Assembly: GCA_963704155.1 (NCBI GenBank)
Contig: CAVPHF010000023.1
Span: 1 to 64,000 of the forward strand
Source: Thiohalocapsa sp963704155
GTDB lineage: Bacteria > Pseudomonadota > Gammaproteobacteria > Chromatiales > Chromatiaceae
Direction: 5' to 3'
Length of the DNA stretch: 64,000 nucleotides
Under the pieces are notes generated by a model, which ran no database searches, was not told the origin of the DNA, and saw nothing but the letters and a program-made list of their open reading frames with translations. Shown here one piece after another: positions 52,186 through 61,805 of this stretch. Made by a program: the position numbers and the translations under genes. The first letter of the stretch is position 1. Each line of letters starts with the position of its first letter.

Positions 52186-52455
52186 GTTTGCGGACCGCGG
52201 TTCGTTGATCCAAATTAAGTGCGGAGACTCGATTGGCCGCCTGGCTGGACCGGACGACACTGGCCCGCCGCGGCGCGCTCCGAGGTTGCAGATATGTGGA
52301 TGATCAGGGCGATCAAAACAATCGAGGCGACCAGGACCATTGCTTGCGTATTCATCCAGGGCCGCCGAATCGAAGCGCCAAGCCGCTGCTTCCGGCATAC
52401 TCAGCAGCTAGCATGCTGTCATACACGCCAAGGTGCAACGCGAGAATTCTCTGCC

Positions 52456-54093
52456 ATGAGCACTCCCCATCGTCATGATGTCCTGATCATCGGCAGCGGC
52501 GCTGCCGGCCTGAGCCTGGCCCTGCGGCTCGGAGAGACGCTCTCAATCGCCGTCATTTCCAAGCGCGAGCTTCGCGAGGGTAACACCCTGTACGCCCAAG
52601 GCGGAATCTCCGCCGTGCTCGATGCCGCCGATTCCGTGGAATCGCACGTGGAGGACACGCTCAACGCGGGTGCCGGGCTGTGCGATGCCGACATCGTCAG
52701 ACTCGTAGTCGAGCGCGGCCCGGACAACATCCGCTGGCTATTGCGCGAAGGCGTGCAGTTTACTCGCGACGAACAGGCCGATGCATCCGACGGCTATCAC
52801 TTGACCCGCGAAGGCGGTCACAGCCACCGGCGAGTCGTCCATGCAGCCGACGCTACCGGACGTGCGGTCGAAGACACGCTCGAGGGATGCGTCCGCGCAC
52901 GGCCCAACGTCACGCTCTTCGAGCACCATGCGGCCGTCGACCTGATCACCGCCGACCGGTTCGGCGGCGGCGACCAGCGCTGTCTCGGTGCCTACATACT
53001 CGACAGCCGGACCGGCGAGGTGACGACCTTCCTCGCCCGCTTTGTGGTGGTCGCCGCAGGCGGCGCCAGCAAGGTCTATCTGTACACCAGCAATCCCGAT
53101 GTCGCCACCGGTGACGGCATCGCGATGGCTTGGCGCGCGGGTTGCCGCGCGGCCAACATGGAGTTCATCCAGTTTCACCCGACCTGCCTCTACCACCCGA
53201 AGGCGAAGTCTTTTCTCGTGACAGAGGCACTGCGCGGCGAAGGCGCGCGCCTACTGCTGCCGAACGGCGACCGATTCATGCCTCGATTCGATCAGCGCGC
53301 CGAACTGGCGCCAAGGGACATAGTCGCGCGCGCGATCGACCGTGAGATGAAGCGCATCGGCAGTAAGTACGTCCTGTTGGACATCTCCCATCGAGAGCCG
53401 GATTTCATTCGCGCGCACTTCCCGACCATCTACGCCCGCTGCCTGGAGCTTGGCATCGACATCACCCGCGAGCCGATCCCGGTGGTGCCCGCGGCTCACT
53501 ATACCTGCGGCGGTATATTGACCGACGCGCGCGCGCGCACCGACATCGCCGGACTCTATGCCGTCGGCGAGACCGCCTACACCGGTCTGCACGGTGCCAA
53601 CCGCATGGCGAGCAACTCGCTGCTCGAGTGCCTGGTCTTCGCCGAGATCGCGGCGCGCGACATCTTGTCCCTCGCACACCACTGGACCGAGCCGGCGGAT
53701 GTGCCGGCCTGGGATGCGAGCCGAACAACAGAGCCCGACGAGGAGGTGGTGATCTCACACAACTGGGAGGAACTGCGCCGTTTCATGTGGGATTACGTCG
53801 GTATCGTTCGCACGAACAAGCGGTTGCAGCGGGCGAAACGCCGGATTGATCTGCTGCGGCAGGAGATCATCGAAAACTATAGCAACTTTCGTGTCGAGAA
53901 CGACCTGTTGGAGCTTCGCAACCTAGTCGAAGTGGCCGATCTGATCGTGCAGTCCGCACAACGCCGTCGCGAAAGCCGCGGTCTGCACTACACACTGGAC
54001 TTCCCGCAATCGGATCGCAGCCAGCTCTCACCGACAATCCTGATCCCCGATCGCTATCGGCCGCGCCCCGAAATGTGGACTGGCAAGCGTTAG
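52456..54093 (+). CDS. nadB: L-aspartate oxidase NadB
   Basis: This 545-residue FAD enzyme oxidises aspartate to iminoaspartate in NAD synthesis. The dinucleotide site is 'HDVLIIGSGAAGLSLALRLG', the substrate region includes 'EGGHSHRRVVHAADATGRAV' and 'EFIQFHPTCLYHP', and the FAD segment near the C-terminus is 'LYAVGETAYTGLHGANRMAS'. The ATG at 52456 begins at the conserved N-terminus; the frame extends 79 codons further upstream without conservation. It is divergent from rpoE. Confidence 0.97.
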   Translation: MSTPHRHDVLIIGSGAAGLSLALRLGETLSIAVISKRELREGNTLYAQGGISAVLDAADSVESHVEDTLNAGAGLCDADIVRLVVERGPDNIRWLLREGVQFTRDEQADASDGYHLTREGGHSHRRVVHAADATGRAVEDTLEGCVRARPNVTLFEHHAAVDLITADRFGGGDQRCLGAYILDSRTGEVTTFLARFVVVAAGGASKVYLYTSNPDVATGDGIAMAWRAGCRAANMEFIQFHPTCLYHPKAKSFLVTEALRGEGARLLLPNGDRFMPRFDQRAELAPRDIVARAIDREMKRIGSKYVLLDISHREPDFIRAHFPTIYARCLELGIDITREPIPVVPAAHYTCGGILTDARARTDIAGLYAVGETAYTGLHGANRMASNSLLECLVFAEIAARDILSLAHHWTEPADVPAWDASRTTEPDEEVVISHNWEELRRFMWDYVGIVRTNKRLQRAKRRIDLLRQEIIENYSNFRVENDLLELRNLVEVADLIVQSAQRRRESRGLHYTLDFPQSDRSQLSPTILIPDRYRPRPEMWTGKR

Positions 54094-54549
54094 CCAAGCG
54101 CATCTGCGTGTCAGCGCTTTGCTATGGCGCTGGTGGACTCGTCAGTAAGAAGCCGTTGCGACCTAAGCCGATCACCTGTTCCGCCTGGCCCAGTAACACT
54201 AAAAACTGTCGAGTCCGTCACATATCCGGACACAAAACCTCATTGAGTCGAATGGCGCTGTTTAGTAGTCTTTTGGCGGTTAAGGGTCCTGGCACCTCGG
54301 ACGCCGCCGGCCTGCGACATCAGCACCTGGGCCTGCGATGACGTCAGGCAACAGCTCGCAACTCATCCATCGAGGCGAAAGACGTCCAAGCGGAAACTCC
54401 GTCCAGTGCAGAAACAATCGGCACAGACCGGGACAGCCTTGATGCAACGCAGCCGGTCGCTGGTGCATCGCAGTGATGTGGTCCGCACAGGCTGTCTAGG
54501 GCGTTTTTGCAAGCCCCCGAAGGACTCAGCGCTACCAGTGTGGGGCAAC
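54094..54549 (+). other. Intergenic region before the binding-protein/porin/GGDEF operon
   Basis: 456 bp between nadB and the next gene. A frame running from 54406 into the binding-protein gene is open, but its residues are not protein-like. The region was checked by eye for a cyclic di-GMP riboswitch (conserved GCACAGGGCAAACC and following blocks) because the operon encodes a GGDEF-EAL protein; no convincing match was found. Confidence 0.4.
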
Positions 54550-55098
54550 ATGGCGAACCGTCCGGAGTCCCCCGGACGACAGAAAACACAGCAGCCGGAA
54601 AACAGCCTGGTTATTCGGAACGAGGGCCCATTCTGTGCTTGTTGTTGCGCAAGCGCGGACATCAACCAGCGTCTTCCCGCCACAGCCATCTGCGGGCTCT
54701 TGCTGGCCATGCTGCTCCTTTGCGTAGCGAACGTCTCCAGCGCTCAGGAACTCATCACCAACGCCAATCTTGCCGGCAGCACGCTGTCCCAGAACGAAGC
54801 CAGACTGCTGTTTACGCTGCGCTTACAGCATTGGCCCGATAAGCGGCCGGTGAAAGTCTTTGTGCTTCCAGACAACCATCCGCTCCACAGCGAGTTCTCG
54901 AAGACGGTGCTTGGACTCTTCCCCTACCAGCTGCGACGCGTCTGGGACAGGCAGGTCTTCAGCGGAACCGGGCAGGTGCCGGTTACTGTCGACACCGAGG
55001 AGGAGATGCTGCGCCTGGTGGCGTCGACTCCAGGCGGTATCGGCTATCTGGACCGGCTTCCGAGCGACGACCGGGTTCAGGTCATCGAGGTGCGTTGA
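54550..55098 (+). CDS. Small periplasmic substrate-binding-like (PBP/PstS-like) protein
   Basis: The mature part after a hydrophobic export segment ('AICGLLLAMLLLCVANVSSA') matches the small PBP-like domain proteins that precede outer-membrane barrel genes: 'LSQNEARLLFTLRLQHWPD', 'VFVLPDNHPLHSEFSKTVLG' and 'VASTPGGIGYLDRLP'. These resemble one lobe of phosphate-binding PstS. The ligand is unknown. The start is uncertain: the ATG at 54550 leaves about 40 residues before the hydrophobic segment, and no better start codon lies closer. Its stop overlaps the barrel gene start region (ATG 2 bp after). Confidence 0.75.
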   Translation: MANRPESPGRQKTQQPENSLVIRNEGPFCACCCASADINQRLPATAICGLLLAMLLLCVANVSSAQELITNANLAGSTLSQNEARLLFTLRLQHWPDKRPVKVFVLPDNHPLHSEFSKTVLGLFPYQLRRVWDRQVFSGTGQVPVTVDTEEEMLRLVASTPGGIGYLDRLPSDDRVQVIEVR

Positions 55099-55099
55099 G

Positions 55100-56298
55100 A
55101 TGCGATCTTATCCAACGATTGCGTTAGTGCTGTTATTGCTGCAACCCGTCGTGGTCCTGGCCAGTGAATCGATTTGGGATCGACTTCAGCTCCACGGCTT
55201 CGGAAGCCAGGCCATTGTCCATACCGACAATAACCGCTGGTTCGGTGACAGCCCAAACACCTCGTTTGGCTTCACCGAGATCGGTTTCAACGCGTCGCTG
55301 CGGGCAAACCCAAAGCTGCTGCTGTCAGGGCAACTCCTCTATCGACGCGCCGGCGACATGTACGACGGCGAGCCCGTACTCGACTATGGCCTGGTGGACA
55401 TCACGCCCTTTGCGTCCGCCGAGGGACGTCTCGGTCTACGTGCTGGCCGCATCAAGAATCCGCTCGGGATCTACAACGAGACGCGCGACGTTCCGTTCAC
55501 ACATCCCGGAATCTTTTTGCCACAGGTGGTCTATTTCGATCGGGTTCGTAATCTCGTCTTGTCGACAGACGGCGCTATGGTTTACGGCGAGCGTTACAGC
55601 GACTGGGGCAATGTCTCCGCCACCATCGGCAGCGGCTGGGCGGTGCTCGACGAGAACGTCGAATGGGCCTATCTGAACGGCGATTTTCCGGGGGATATCA
55701 AATCCAACGGCCCGACCTGGCTAGCCAGCCTTTGGTACACGGACCCAAGCGAGCGGTTGAAGCTCGGTCTCAGTGGCGCAACGCTGTCGATCCGCTTCGA
55801 CCCGCGTGACATTGGATTACCCACGCTGGACGCGGGACAAACGGAGATCGATTACTGGATCGCCTCAGCCCAGTACAACGCCGAGCAGTGGACACTGACC
55901 GCCGAGTACGCGCGCGAACCCCTACAATGGAGCGGCTACGGCCCTTATTCGCCAGATCGCGACGCGACCACCGAGGGCTGGTATCTGCAGGGCACCTATC
56001 GCATGCGCCCTGATCTGGAGTTGATGCTGCGTTACGAAGAAGGCTATGCCGACACGGCGGACCGGAGACGGTAGAAACTCGAGACGGCGACCGGAGGCCT
56101 ACTACCAGCCAACTTCAGTCTTCTCGAAGATTCTCACGCGCCGGTATTCGCTGGGACATCAACCGCCATTGGATGGTCCGTGCCGAATATGCCTATAACG
56201 ATGGCACCTTCATTCTCTCCACCCGAGAGAATCCGAATTTCCAGGACCGCTCGCCGTACTGGAATCTCTTTTCGCTGCAGGCGGCGTTTCGGTTTTGA
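55100..56298 (+). pseudogene. Outer-membrane beta-barrel (porin-like) protein, broken near the 3' end
   Basis: A signal peptide ('SYPTIALVLLLLQPVVVLAS') is followed by alternating beta-strand sequence typical of an OMP barrel ('LRAGRIKNPLGIYNETRDVP', 'GTYRMRPDLELMLRYEEGYA'). Frame 1 ends at a TAG at 56072-56074, but the same frame continues afterwards as 'KLETATGGLLPANFSLLE', and from about 56143 a shifted frame gives the last strands, 'WDINRHWMVRAEYAYNDGTF' to the terminal 'LQAAFRF' that ends in Phe as barrels do (stop 56296-56298). So a nonsense codon plus a frameshift separate the last ~75 residues. It sits between a PBP-like gene and a GGDEF-EAL gene, a layout seen in other gammaproteobacteria (known family context from memory). 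Confidence 0.75.
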
Positions 56299-56310
56299 CC
56301 CCTCGTCACC

Positions 56311-58809
56311 GTGGCCACCGATAGTCCAGAGACAACCGACCGCTATCTCAGCCTGCGATGGAAGGCGCTGATCGGACTCAGTGTCGTTTTAATTGCCGCC
56401 ATCGCCTCGCTCGCCTTCTTCTCGTACAACCAACTCGTCAACCAGTTCGAGAGTCAGCAGGAGGTGGTGCGCGATCGCCAGGCGAAACAACTGAAGGCGT
56501 TGCTCGACGATCGCTACCAGCAGATGTCGCGCCTAGCCAATGTCGTACCGCTGCTAGTGCCGGCGCGGGAGGGCGAGGGACCGATAGAGCATTTACAGCG
56601 CGCATTGAACACCAACGGCGTGATGCTGGACTTGGAATGGGACATCCGCTCGGTGCACTGGATCAGGCCGGACGGCGAGATCGAATTGCTCTGGGCGCCG
56701 CAAGCGGCAACCGCACCGCAAGAGCTCTCCGAACGGATCAGACGCTTGCCGGATGACACCGCACGCATGCTTAGCTGCACCGAAGAATGCCGGCAATTCC
56801 TTGCCGCGCCGCTGCTGTGGAACGGCGAATCATCCGGTGCCCTGGTATTGGGGCGCTCGGTCGCCGATGCACTGCTTGCCTTCCACGCGCTCACCGGCGC
56901 GGAAGCCGCAATCCTGCCAAGCGTCGAAGTTCCCGATGCTCCATCACCATTGCGACGGTTCAAGGCCATCACCCACCCGGACGCAACTCAACCGCTATTC
57001 GAGCGGGCACTCGAAGATCCATCAGGTGACCTCCAACCTGGGCGGGATGCACAGGGAGCAGCCAACGACGAGTCCCCGATGACGGCCGCATTGGTGAACG
57101 ACCGTGGCGACTGGTACGAGGTTTTTCGGCTCAGCGCGCTCGCACCCGGCATAGACGCCCTGATCCTGAACAACGTCACCGCCCAGCGCCAGGCGATCAA
57201 ACATGCCACAAGCCGGAGCATCCTGATCGGCGCCATCGGTCTACTGCTCTCCGAAATACTGGTGCTGTTGATCATGCGCACATCGCTGTCGCGCCTGCCC
57301 CGGCTCGCGAACCTGTTGCCACTGCTAGCGGAGCATCGCTTCTCCGAATTGCGCGAACGGCTCCCGCGATCGAGCCGCAAGCTACCATTGCGCGATGAGA
57401 TGGACTTGATGGTCGAGACCGTGCGCACGCTCTCGGTTCGGATGGAGGCGATGGAGAAGGATCGCGAAGAGGCGCGCAACGGGCTCATCTGGCTGGCCGA
57501 CCACGACCCGCTGACGAAGCTCCTCAATCGCCGCCGTTTCAATCAAGAACTGAGCGACCTCGTCAATAGAGCCATCAGCGACGGCGGCCGCGGCGCCCTG
57601 CTGTTCGTTGATCTCGACCAGTTCAAGGACGTCAATGATATCAGCGGCCACCATATGGGTGACGGATTGCTTCAGCGCGTCGCCGAACAGCTTGCCGACA
57701 GCACTGCCGGGAGAGGCATTCTAGGCCGCCTTGGGGGCGATGAGTTCGCCATCATCCTGCCGGATTCGGACATCGACCGTGCGGTCGTGATGGCCAGCGA
57801 TGTGCAGGGACGCATCCAGGAAGTCATCATCCATGCACGCACCTGGCGTCACCAGGTCTCGGCAAGTATCGGTATCGTGCTCTTCCCGGAGCACGGCAAT
57901 AATGCCCAACAGTTGATGGCCGATGCCGATCTGGCAATGTATCAGGCCAAGGAAAAGGGCCGCGGCCGTTGGCATTTGTTCTCACCAGAGGACACCGGCC
58001 GAGAGCGCGCCAACGCGCGTGTGATCTGGGCCGAACGCATTGCCGACGCGCTAAAAGACGACCGCTACGAGCTACACTTCCAGCCGATTCTGGAAATCGC
58101 CACCGGGGAGGTCTGGCGGGCCGAGGCGCTGATCAGAATGCGTGATCCCACCGGCGAGTTGGTGCTGCCATTCAGCTTCATCCCAATCGCCGAGGAGACG
58201 GGACAGATTCAAGCCCTCGACCATTGGGTACTGGAGCATGCCATCGAACTCATGCAGCATCATCGCGGACTCTGCCTTTCCATCAATTTGTCCGCCAACG
58301 CCTTGCAGGATCCGTCCCTGCAGCCGGATATCGAGCGCCTATTGAGCACCCATGGGGTGGAACCGTCGAAACTGACCTTCGAGGTCACCGAAACCATCGC
58401 CATCAACAGCATGCGCAGCGCGACTCGGTTGATGCATGACATACAAGCCATTGGCTGCCGTTTCGCGCTGGACGACTTCGGCAGCGGCTTTGCCAGCTAT
58501 GCCTATCTCCGGCAACTTCCTGTGGACGACGTCAAGATCGACGGAGCCTTCATCCGTGACATCGCCTACAGCAAGGAGGATCAGATCTTCGTTCGCGCGG
58601 TCACCGAGATGGCGCATGGAATGGGCAAACGCGTCATTGCCGAGTTCGTCGAGAACGAAGAGATCATCCACGTCCTCGCCGACATCGGCGTTGATTTCGC
58701 ACAGGGCTACCACATCGGCCGGCCTGCACTTCCGCTTAGCGACCGCCCGAGTTCCCATAGGAAAGGCTCGGTCACTCAGCGAAAACCCGTGAAAGCAGCC
58801 GCGACCTAG
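56311..58809 (+). CDS. Membrane GGDEF-EAL protein with a periplasmic sensor domain
   Basis: This 832-residue c-di-GMP enzyme has a transmembrane helix at about 18-38, a periplasmic sensor domain of about 260 residues, a second helix near 305-325, then a HAMP-like linker and coiled coil. The GGDEF domain has an intact active site ('RLGGDEFAIILPDSD'), and the EAL domain has 'RAEALIRM', 'INLSANALQDP', 'LDDFGSGFASYAYL', 'DDVKIDGAFI' and 'RVIAEFVENEE'. Both activities look possible. The GTG start is 12 bp beyond the porin stop. The PBP-like and barrel genes upstream suggest it senses an exported or imported solute. Confidence 0.92.
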   Translation: MATDSPETTDRYLSLRWKALIGLSVVLIAAIASLAFFSYNQLVNQFESQQEVVRDRQAKQLKALLDDRYQQMSRLANVVPLLVPAREGEGPIEHLQRALNTNGVMLDLEWDIRSVHWIRPDGEIELLWAPQAATAPQELSERIRRLPDDTARMLSCTEECRQFLAAPLLWNGESSGALVLGRSVADALLAFHALTGAEAAILPSVEVPDAPSPLRRFKAITHPDATQPLFERALEDPSGDLQPGRDAQGAANDESPMTAALVNDRGDWYEVFRLSALAPGIDALILNNVTAQRQAIKHATSRSILIGAIGLLLSEILVLLIMRTSLSRLPRLANLLPLLAEHRFSELRERLPRSSRKLPLRDEMDLMVETVRTLSVRMEAMEKDREEARNGLIWLADHDPLTKLLNRRRFNQELSDLVNRAISDGGRGALLFVDLDQFKDVNDISGHHMGDGLLQRVAEQLADSTAGRGILGRLGGDEFAIILPDSDIDRAVVMASDVQGRIQEVIIHARTWRHQVSASIGIVLFPEHGNNAQQLMADADLAMYQAKEKGRGRWHLFSPEDTGRERANARVIWAERIADALKDDRYELHFQPILEIATGEVWRAEALIRMRDPTGELVLPFSFIPIAEETGQIQALDHWVLEHAIELMQHHRGLCLSINLSANALQDPSLQPDIERLLSTHGVEPSKLTFEVTETIAINSMRSATRLMHDIQAIGCRFALDDFGSGFASYAYLRQLPVDDVKIDGAFIRDIAYSKEDQIFVRAVTEMAHGMGKRVIAEFVENEEIIHVLADIGVDFAQGYHIGRPALPLSDRPSSHRKGSVTQRKPVKAAAT

Positions 58810-61199
58810 AGGTGCTCCACAGCGTGGCTGCCCACTGACGACCCCAACAATGCGGCCGCTGCGGCCGCCTGCCCGAACGCCAATCCGCCGTCATTGCTAG
58901 GGACCCGTCGGTGCGAAAGCACCTCCAGCCCGCGTGCACGCAGCCCATTGCAGACGTGCTCGAACAAGGTACGGTTCTGAAAGACACCACCGGAAAGCGC
59001 TGCGGTCTTTATGTCATGCGCGGCAGCGATGCGTGCGCTCAGCTCCACCACCGCCTCGGCCAGCCCGGCATGAAACCGCGCACCGATGCGCGCGGCAGGC
59101 ACGGTGTCAGCCAAGTCGGAAAACAGCTCCTCCCACATCGGTGCCGGGTCGAGCACCCACACCGCGCCGTGGTCGAGTAGCGCAAAGGGATAACCCGGGC
59201 CCTGCGGAACGTCTCCGCAGAGCGCCTCCAGCTCGATCGCCGCCTGGCCTTCGTAGGCGATGCCATCGGCACAGATATTCAGGGCCGCCGCGACGGCGTC
59301 GAACAAGCGTCCGCAGGACGACGTCAGCGGCGAATTGACCCCCTGCGCGATCATCTTCGAGAGCAGCTCGATGGGCCTAGCTCGCAACGAGGCCGCGACA
59401 TCGATCGTCGAAAAACGGCGCTCGAAGGCGTCCCAGCCCATCGTCTCGACGATTTGGGCGAACAGATTGCGCCATGGCTCGAGGATGGCCCGGGTGCCAC
59501 CCGGCAGCGCCACGGGACGCAGATGCCCTACTCGCGTCAGTTGCTGGTAGTCGCCGACCAGCCACTCGCCGCCCCAAATGCTGCCATCGTCACCGTATCC
59601 CGATCCGTCCAGCGCGATCCCAATCACCGGACCGCCATCGATCGGCCACCGGTTGTCCGCCATCACCGCGGCGACATGGGCACGATGATGCTGCACCTCG
59701 ATCAATGGCAACCCCTCCGTGGACGCCATCTCCCGGCCGAGCGCTGATGCCCGATAGCCGGGATGCAGGTCGACCGCGATCGCGCCCGGCTGGTGCTGGA
59801 AGAGACCACGGTAGAGCAAGATGGTGCGCCTGTATTCTTCCGAGGTGCGCGCATCGTGCAAGTCGCCAAGGTGTTGCGACAGCACCGCCTGCCCATCGCG
59901 AACCAGACATATCGTACTCTTCAGCTCGCCACCCAGCGCGAGGACCGGTACCGTGGCATCGAAACCCTTCGGCAAGGGCAACGGTGCAGGTGCATAGCCG
60001 CGTGCTCGGCGAAGCAGGCGGGGCGCGCCATCCATGACACGTGCAACCGAGTCATCAACCCGGTTGACGATGTCGCGATCATGCAGCAGGAAGGCATCCG
60101 CGAGGCCGTTCAAACGAAGGCTTGCGTCGTCATTGCCGACGCATTGGGGCTCATTACTGCTGTTGCCGCTGGTCATGACCAGCGGCACGGACCAATCCCG
60201 CAGCAACAACCGATGCAGAGGGCTGTAAGGCAGCATGAAACCGAGATTGCGCTGCCGCGGAGCGACGTCCGCCGCCAACCATTCGCTGCCGCGGTGATCC
60301 AACAGCACCACCGGCGCCGCCGAACCGAGCAACAGCCGTTCCTCTTCGACTGAGACGCTGCAGTAGCGTCTGATCACATCCAGGTCACGGGCCATCAGCG
60401 CAAACGGCTTGGCCCATCGGCGCTTGCGACGGCGCAATTCCGCGACGGCAGCCGTGTTGGTGGCATCACAGGCCAAGTGAAAACCACCAATGCCCTTGAT
60501 CGCAACGATCCGTCCATCAAACAAAAGTCGGCTCGCGGCGGCGACGGCATCGGGGGCATCCAGCTCCGCTGACGCAAGCCCCTTGCCGGCGGGGTCGCTC
60601 AGCCATGCCCTCGGCCCGCAGACCTTGCAGGCGTTCGGCTGAGCATGAAACCGTCGATCCGCCGGGTCTGCATATTCCGCCGCGCAGTCGTCGCACATCA
60701 CGAAGGCCGACATGCTGGTATTCGCACGGTCATACGGAATACGGCGGACAATGCTCAGACGCGGCCCGCAGTGCGTGCAGTTGGTAAAGGGATACCGGAA
60801 GCGGCGATCCGCGGGGTCCTGTATCTCGGCAGCACAGGCCCCGCAAAGGGCGGCATCTGGGACGATGCCAGTGTGAACCGCGGTCGCGGCACTGGGGATG
60901 ATGATGAAATCGGCGGACTGGTGCTGGCCAGTCAGTCGACGGCGATCGATACTGTCGATTCGCGCCAACGGAGGACGATCGGTGATCAGGCGTTCGACGA
61001 AGCGGTCGATGATGGCGGGTTCGCCCCAAAGCTGCACCAATACGCCCGCGCCATCGTTTCTGACCGCGCCCGCGAGACCGAGTTCGCGAGCGAGGCGCCA
61101 GACAGTCGGTCGAAAACCGACTCCCTGAACCAAGCCGCACACCCGCACCTCCTCACCGGCAACACCGGAAGATACCGTCAGGTCATGAAGTTGGCTCAT
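58806..61199 (-). CDS. hypF: Carbamoyltransferase HypF
   Basis: This protein of about 797 residues makes the thiocarbamate precursor of the cyanide ligands of NiFe hydrogenases. Domain order is N-terminal acylphosphatase ('VCGLVQGVGFRPTVWRLA'), two C-x2-C zinc-finger pairs ('ALCGACAAEI', 'NCTHCGP', 'MCDDCAAEY', 'ACKVCGP'), a YrdC-like domain ('AIKGIGGFHLACDATN') and a Kae1-like C-terminal domain ('HHRAHVAAVMADN', 'IGIALDGSGYGDDG'). All motifs are intact. It serves the HoxH maturation, although no other hyp gene is in the window. It is convergent with the GGDEF-EAL gene, overlapping by 4 bp. The ATG at 61199 is used; a GTG-like start at 61226 is possible. Confidence 0.96.
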   Translation of the reverse strand: MSQLHDLTVSSGVAGEEVRVCGLVQGVGFRPTVWRLARELGLAGAVRNDGAGVLVQLWGEPAIIDRFVERLITDRPPLARIDSIDRRRLTGQHQSADFIIIPSAATAVHTGIVPDAALCGACAAEIQDPADRRFRYPFTNCTHCGPRLSIVRRIPYDRANTSMSAFVMCDDCAAEYADPADRRFHAQPNACKVCGPRAWLSDPAGKGLASAELDAPDAVAAASRLLFDGRIVAIKGIGGFHLACDATNTAAVAELRRRKRRWAKPFALMARDLDVIRRYCSVSVEEERLLLGSAAPVVLLDHRGSEWLAADVAPRQRNLGFMLPYSPLHRLLLRDWSVPLVMTSGNSSNEPQCVGNDDASLRLNGLADAFLLHDRDIVNRVDDSVARVMDGAPRLLRRARGYAPAPLPLPKGFDATVPVLALGGELKSTICLVRDGQAVLSQHLGDLHDARTSEEYRRTILLYRGLFQHQPGAIAVDLHPGYRASALGREMASTEGLPLIEVQHHRAHVAAVMADNRWPIDGGPVIGIALDGSGYGDDGSIWGGEWLVGDYQQLTRVGHLRPVALPGGTRAILEPWRNLFAQIVETMGWDAFERRFSTIDVAASLRARPIELLSKMIAQGVNSPLTSSCGRLFDAVAAALNICADGIAYEGQAAIELEALCGDVPQGPGYPFALLDHGAVWVLDPAPMWEELFSDLADTVPAARIGARFHAGLAEAVVELSARIAAAHDIKTAALSGGVFQNRTLFEHVCNGLRARGLEVLSHRRVPSNDGGLAFGQAAAAAALLGSSVGSHAVEHL

Positions 61200-61279
61200 G
61201 CCGTTGAGACCGCGTTCATCCGACATCGGTTCTCAGCACGAAGAAAGCGGCCGCCGGGGCGGCAAAGGAGAGAAGACCC

Positions 61280-61313
61280 AAAAAAAAAGCGGCGCCCGCA
61301 AAGCGGTTGCCGC
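61280..61313 (-). terminator. Rho-independent terminator after tRNA-Pro
   Basis: On the minus strand a GC-rich stem (GCGGC at 61309-61313 pairing with GCCGC at 61289-61293) is followed by a run of nine T (61280-61288). It lies 12 nt after the encoded CCA of tRNA-Pro and before hypF, so it would end the tRNA transcript. Confidence 0.85.
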
Positions 61314-61324
61314 GTTTCTGTCGT

Positions 61325-61401
61325 TGGTCCGGGCGGCAGGATTCGAACCTGCGACCCCCACAACCCCATTGTGGTGCGCTACCAGACTGCGCTACGCCCG
61401 G
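61325..61401 (-). tRNA. tRNA-Pro, anticodon GGG
   Basis: 77 nt with a 7-bp acceptor stem (CCGGGCG/CGCCCGG), A discriminator and encoded CCA. The D arm is GCGCAGTCTGGTAGCGC, the anticodon arm CCACA-ATGGGGT-TGTGG gives anticodon GGG (positions 34-36), and the T arm contains GGTTCGAATCC. The cloverleaf is complete. Confidence 0.97.
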
Positions 61402-61411
61402 AGAGCCGCGA

Positions 61412-61440
61412 ACGATACCCGCAGGCTCTTCGCCTGTCAA
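61412..61440 (-). promoter_or_regulatory. Promoter of tRNA-Pro
   Basis: On the minus strand TTGACA (61435-61440) and TATCGT (61412-61417) with 17-bp spacing, followed by a GC-rich discriminator (TCGCGGC) before the tRNA. The -35 box overlaps the merR stop codon, so the tRNA can be transcribed independently of the pheT-ihfA-merR operon. Confidence 0.8.
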
Positions 61441-61805
61441 TGCGACTTTCGCTTCAATTCATGCAAAACATCTTCGAGTTCACTTCTTAACTGCTTGATA
61501 ATTTGATGGCTTTGCGAGCTGTCATGCTTGGCCGATTCGCCCGATAGCTGTTGGCGGGCACCACCGATCGTGAAGCCTTGTTCATACAGCAGACTGCGGA
61601 TTTGTCGCACGGTGAGCACATCATGGCGCTGGTAGTAGCGCCGGTTGCCGCGCCGTTTGACCGGGTTCAACTGGGGAAACTCCTGTTCCCAATAGCGCAA
61701 GACGTGCGGTTTGACATCGCACAACTCACTGACTTCGCCGATAGTGAAATACCGTTTTCCTGGTATCGGCGGCAGATCGTCAACGCTGCTGATCGTGTCC
61801 GGCAT
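61437..61805 (-). CDS. MerR-family regulator next to ihfA
   Basis: This 122-residue regulator has a winged-helix MerR domain: 'KRYFTIGEVSELCDVKPHVL' and 'YWEQEFPQLNPVKRRGNRRY'. The C-terminal helix is short and carries no metal-binding Cys of the classical type. This gene is regularly found after ihfA in gammaproteobacteria; its regulon is not known. It overlaps ihfA by 26 bp. Confidence 0.92.
   Translation of the reverse strand: MPDTISSVDDLPPIPGKRYFTIGEVSELCDVKPHVLRYWEQEFPQLNPVKRRGNRRYYQRHDVLTVRQIRSLLYEQGFTIGGARQQLSGESAKHDSSQSHQIIKQLRSELEDVLHELKRKSH

Noticed and set aside
52117..52398. N-terminal extension of RpoE
   Set aside because: The 94 upstream codons do not resemble sigma factors, and the SigmaE-type promoter lies within them.
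54094..54549. Possible cyclic di-GMP riboswitch upstream of the GGDEF-EAL operon
   Set aside because: The conserved aptamer blocks were not found; only a loosely similar GCACAGACCGGG stretch is present.
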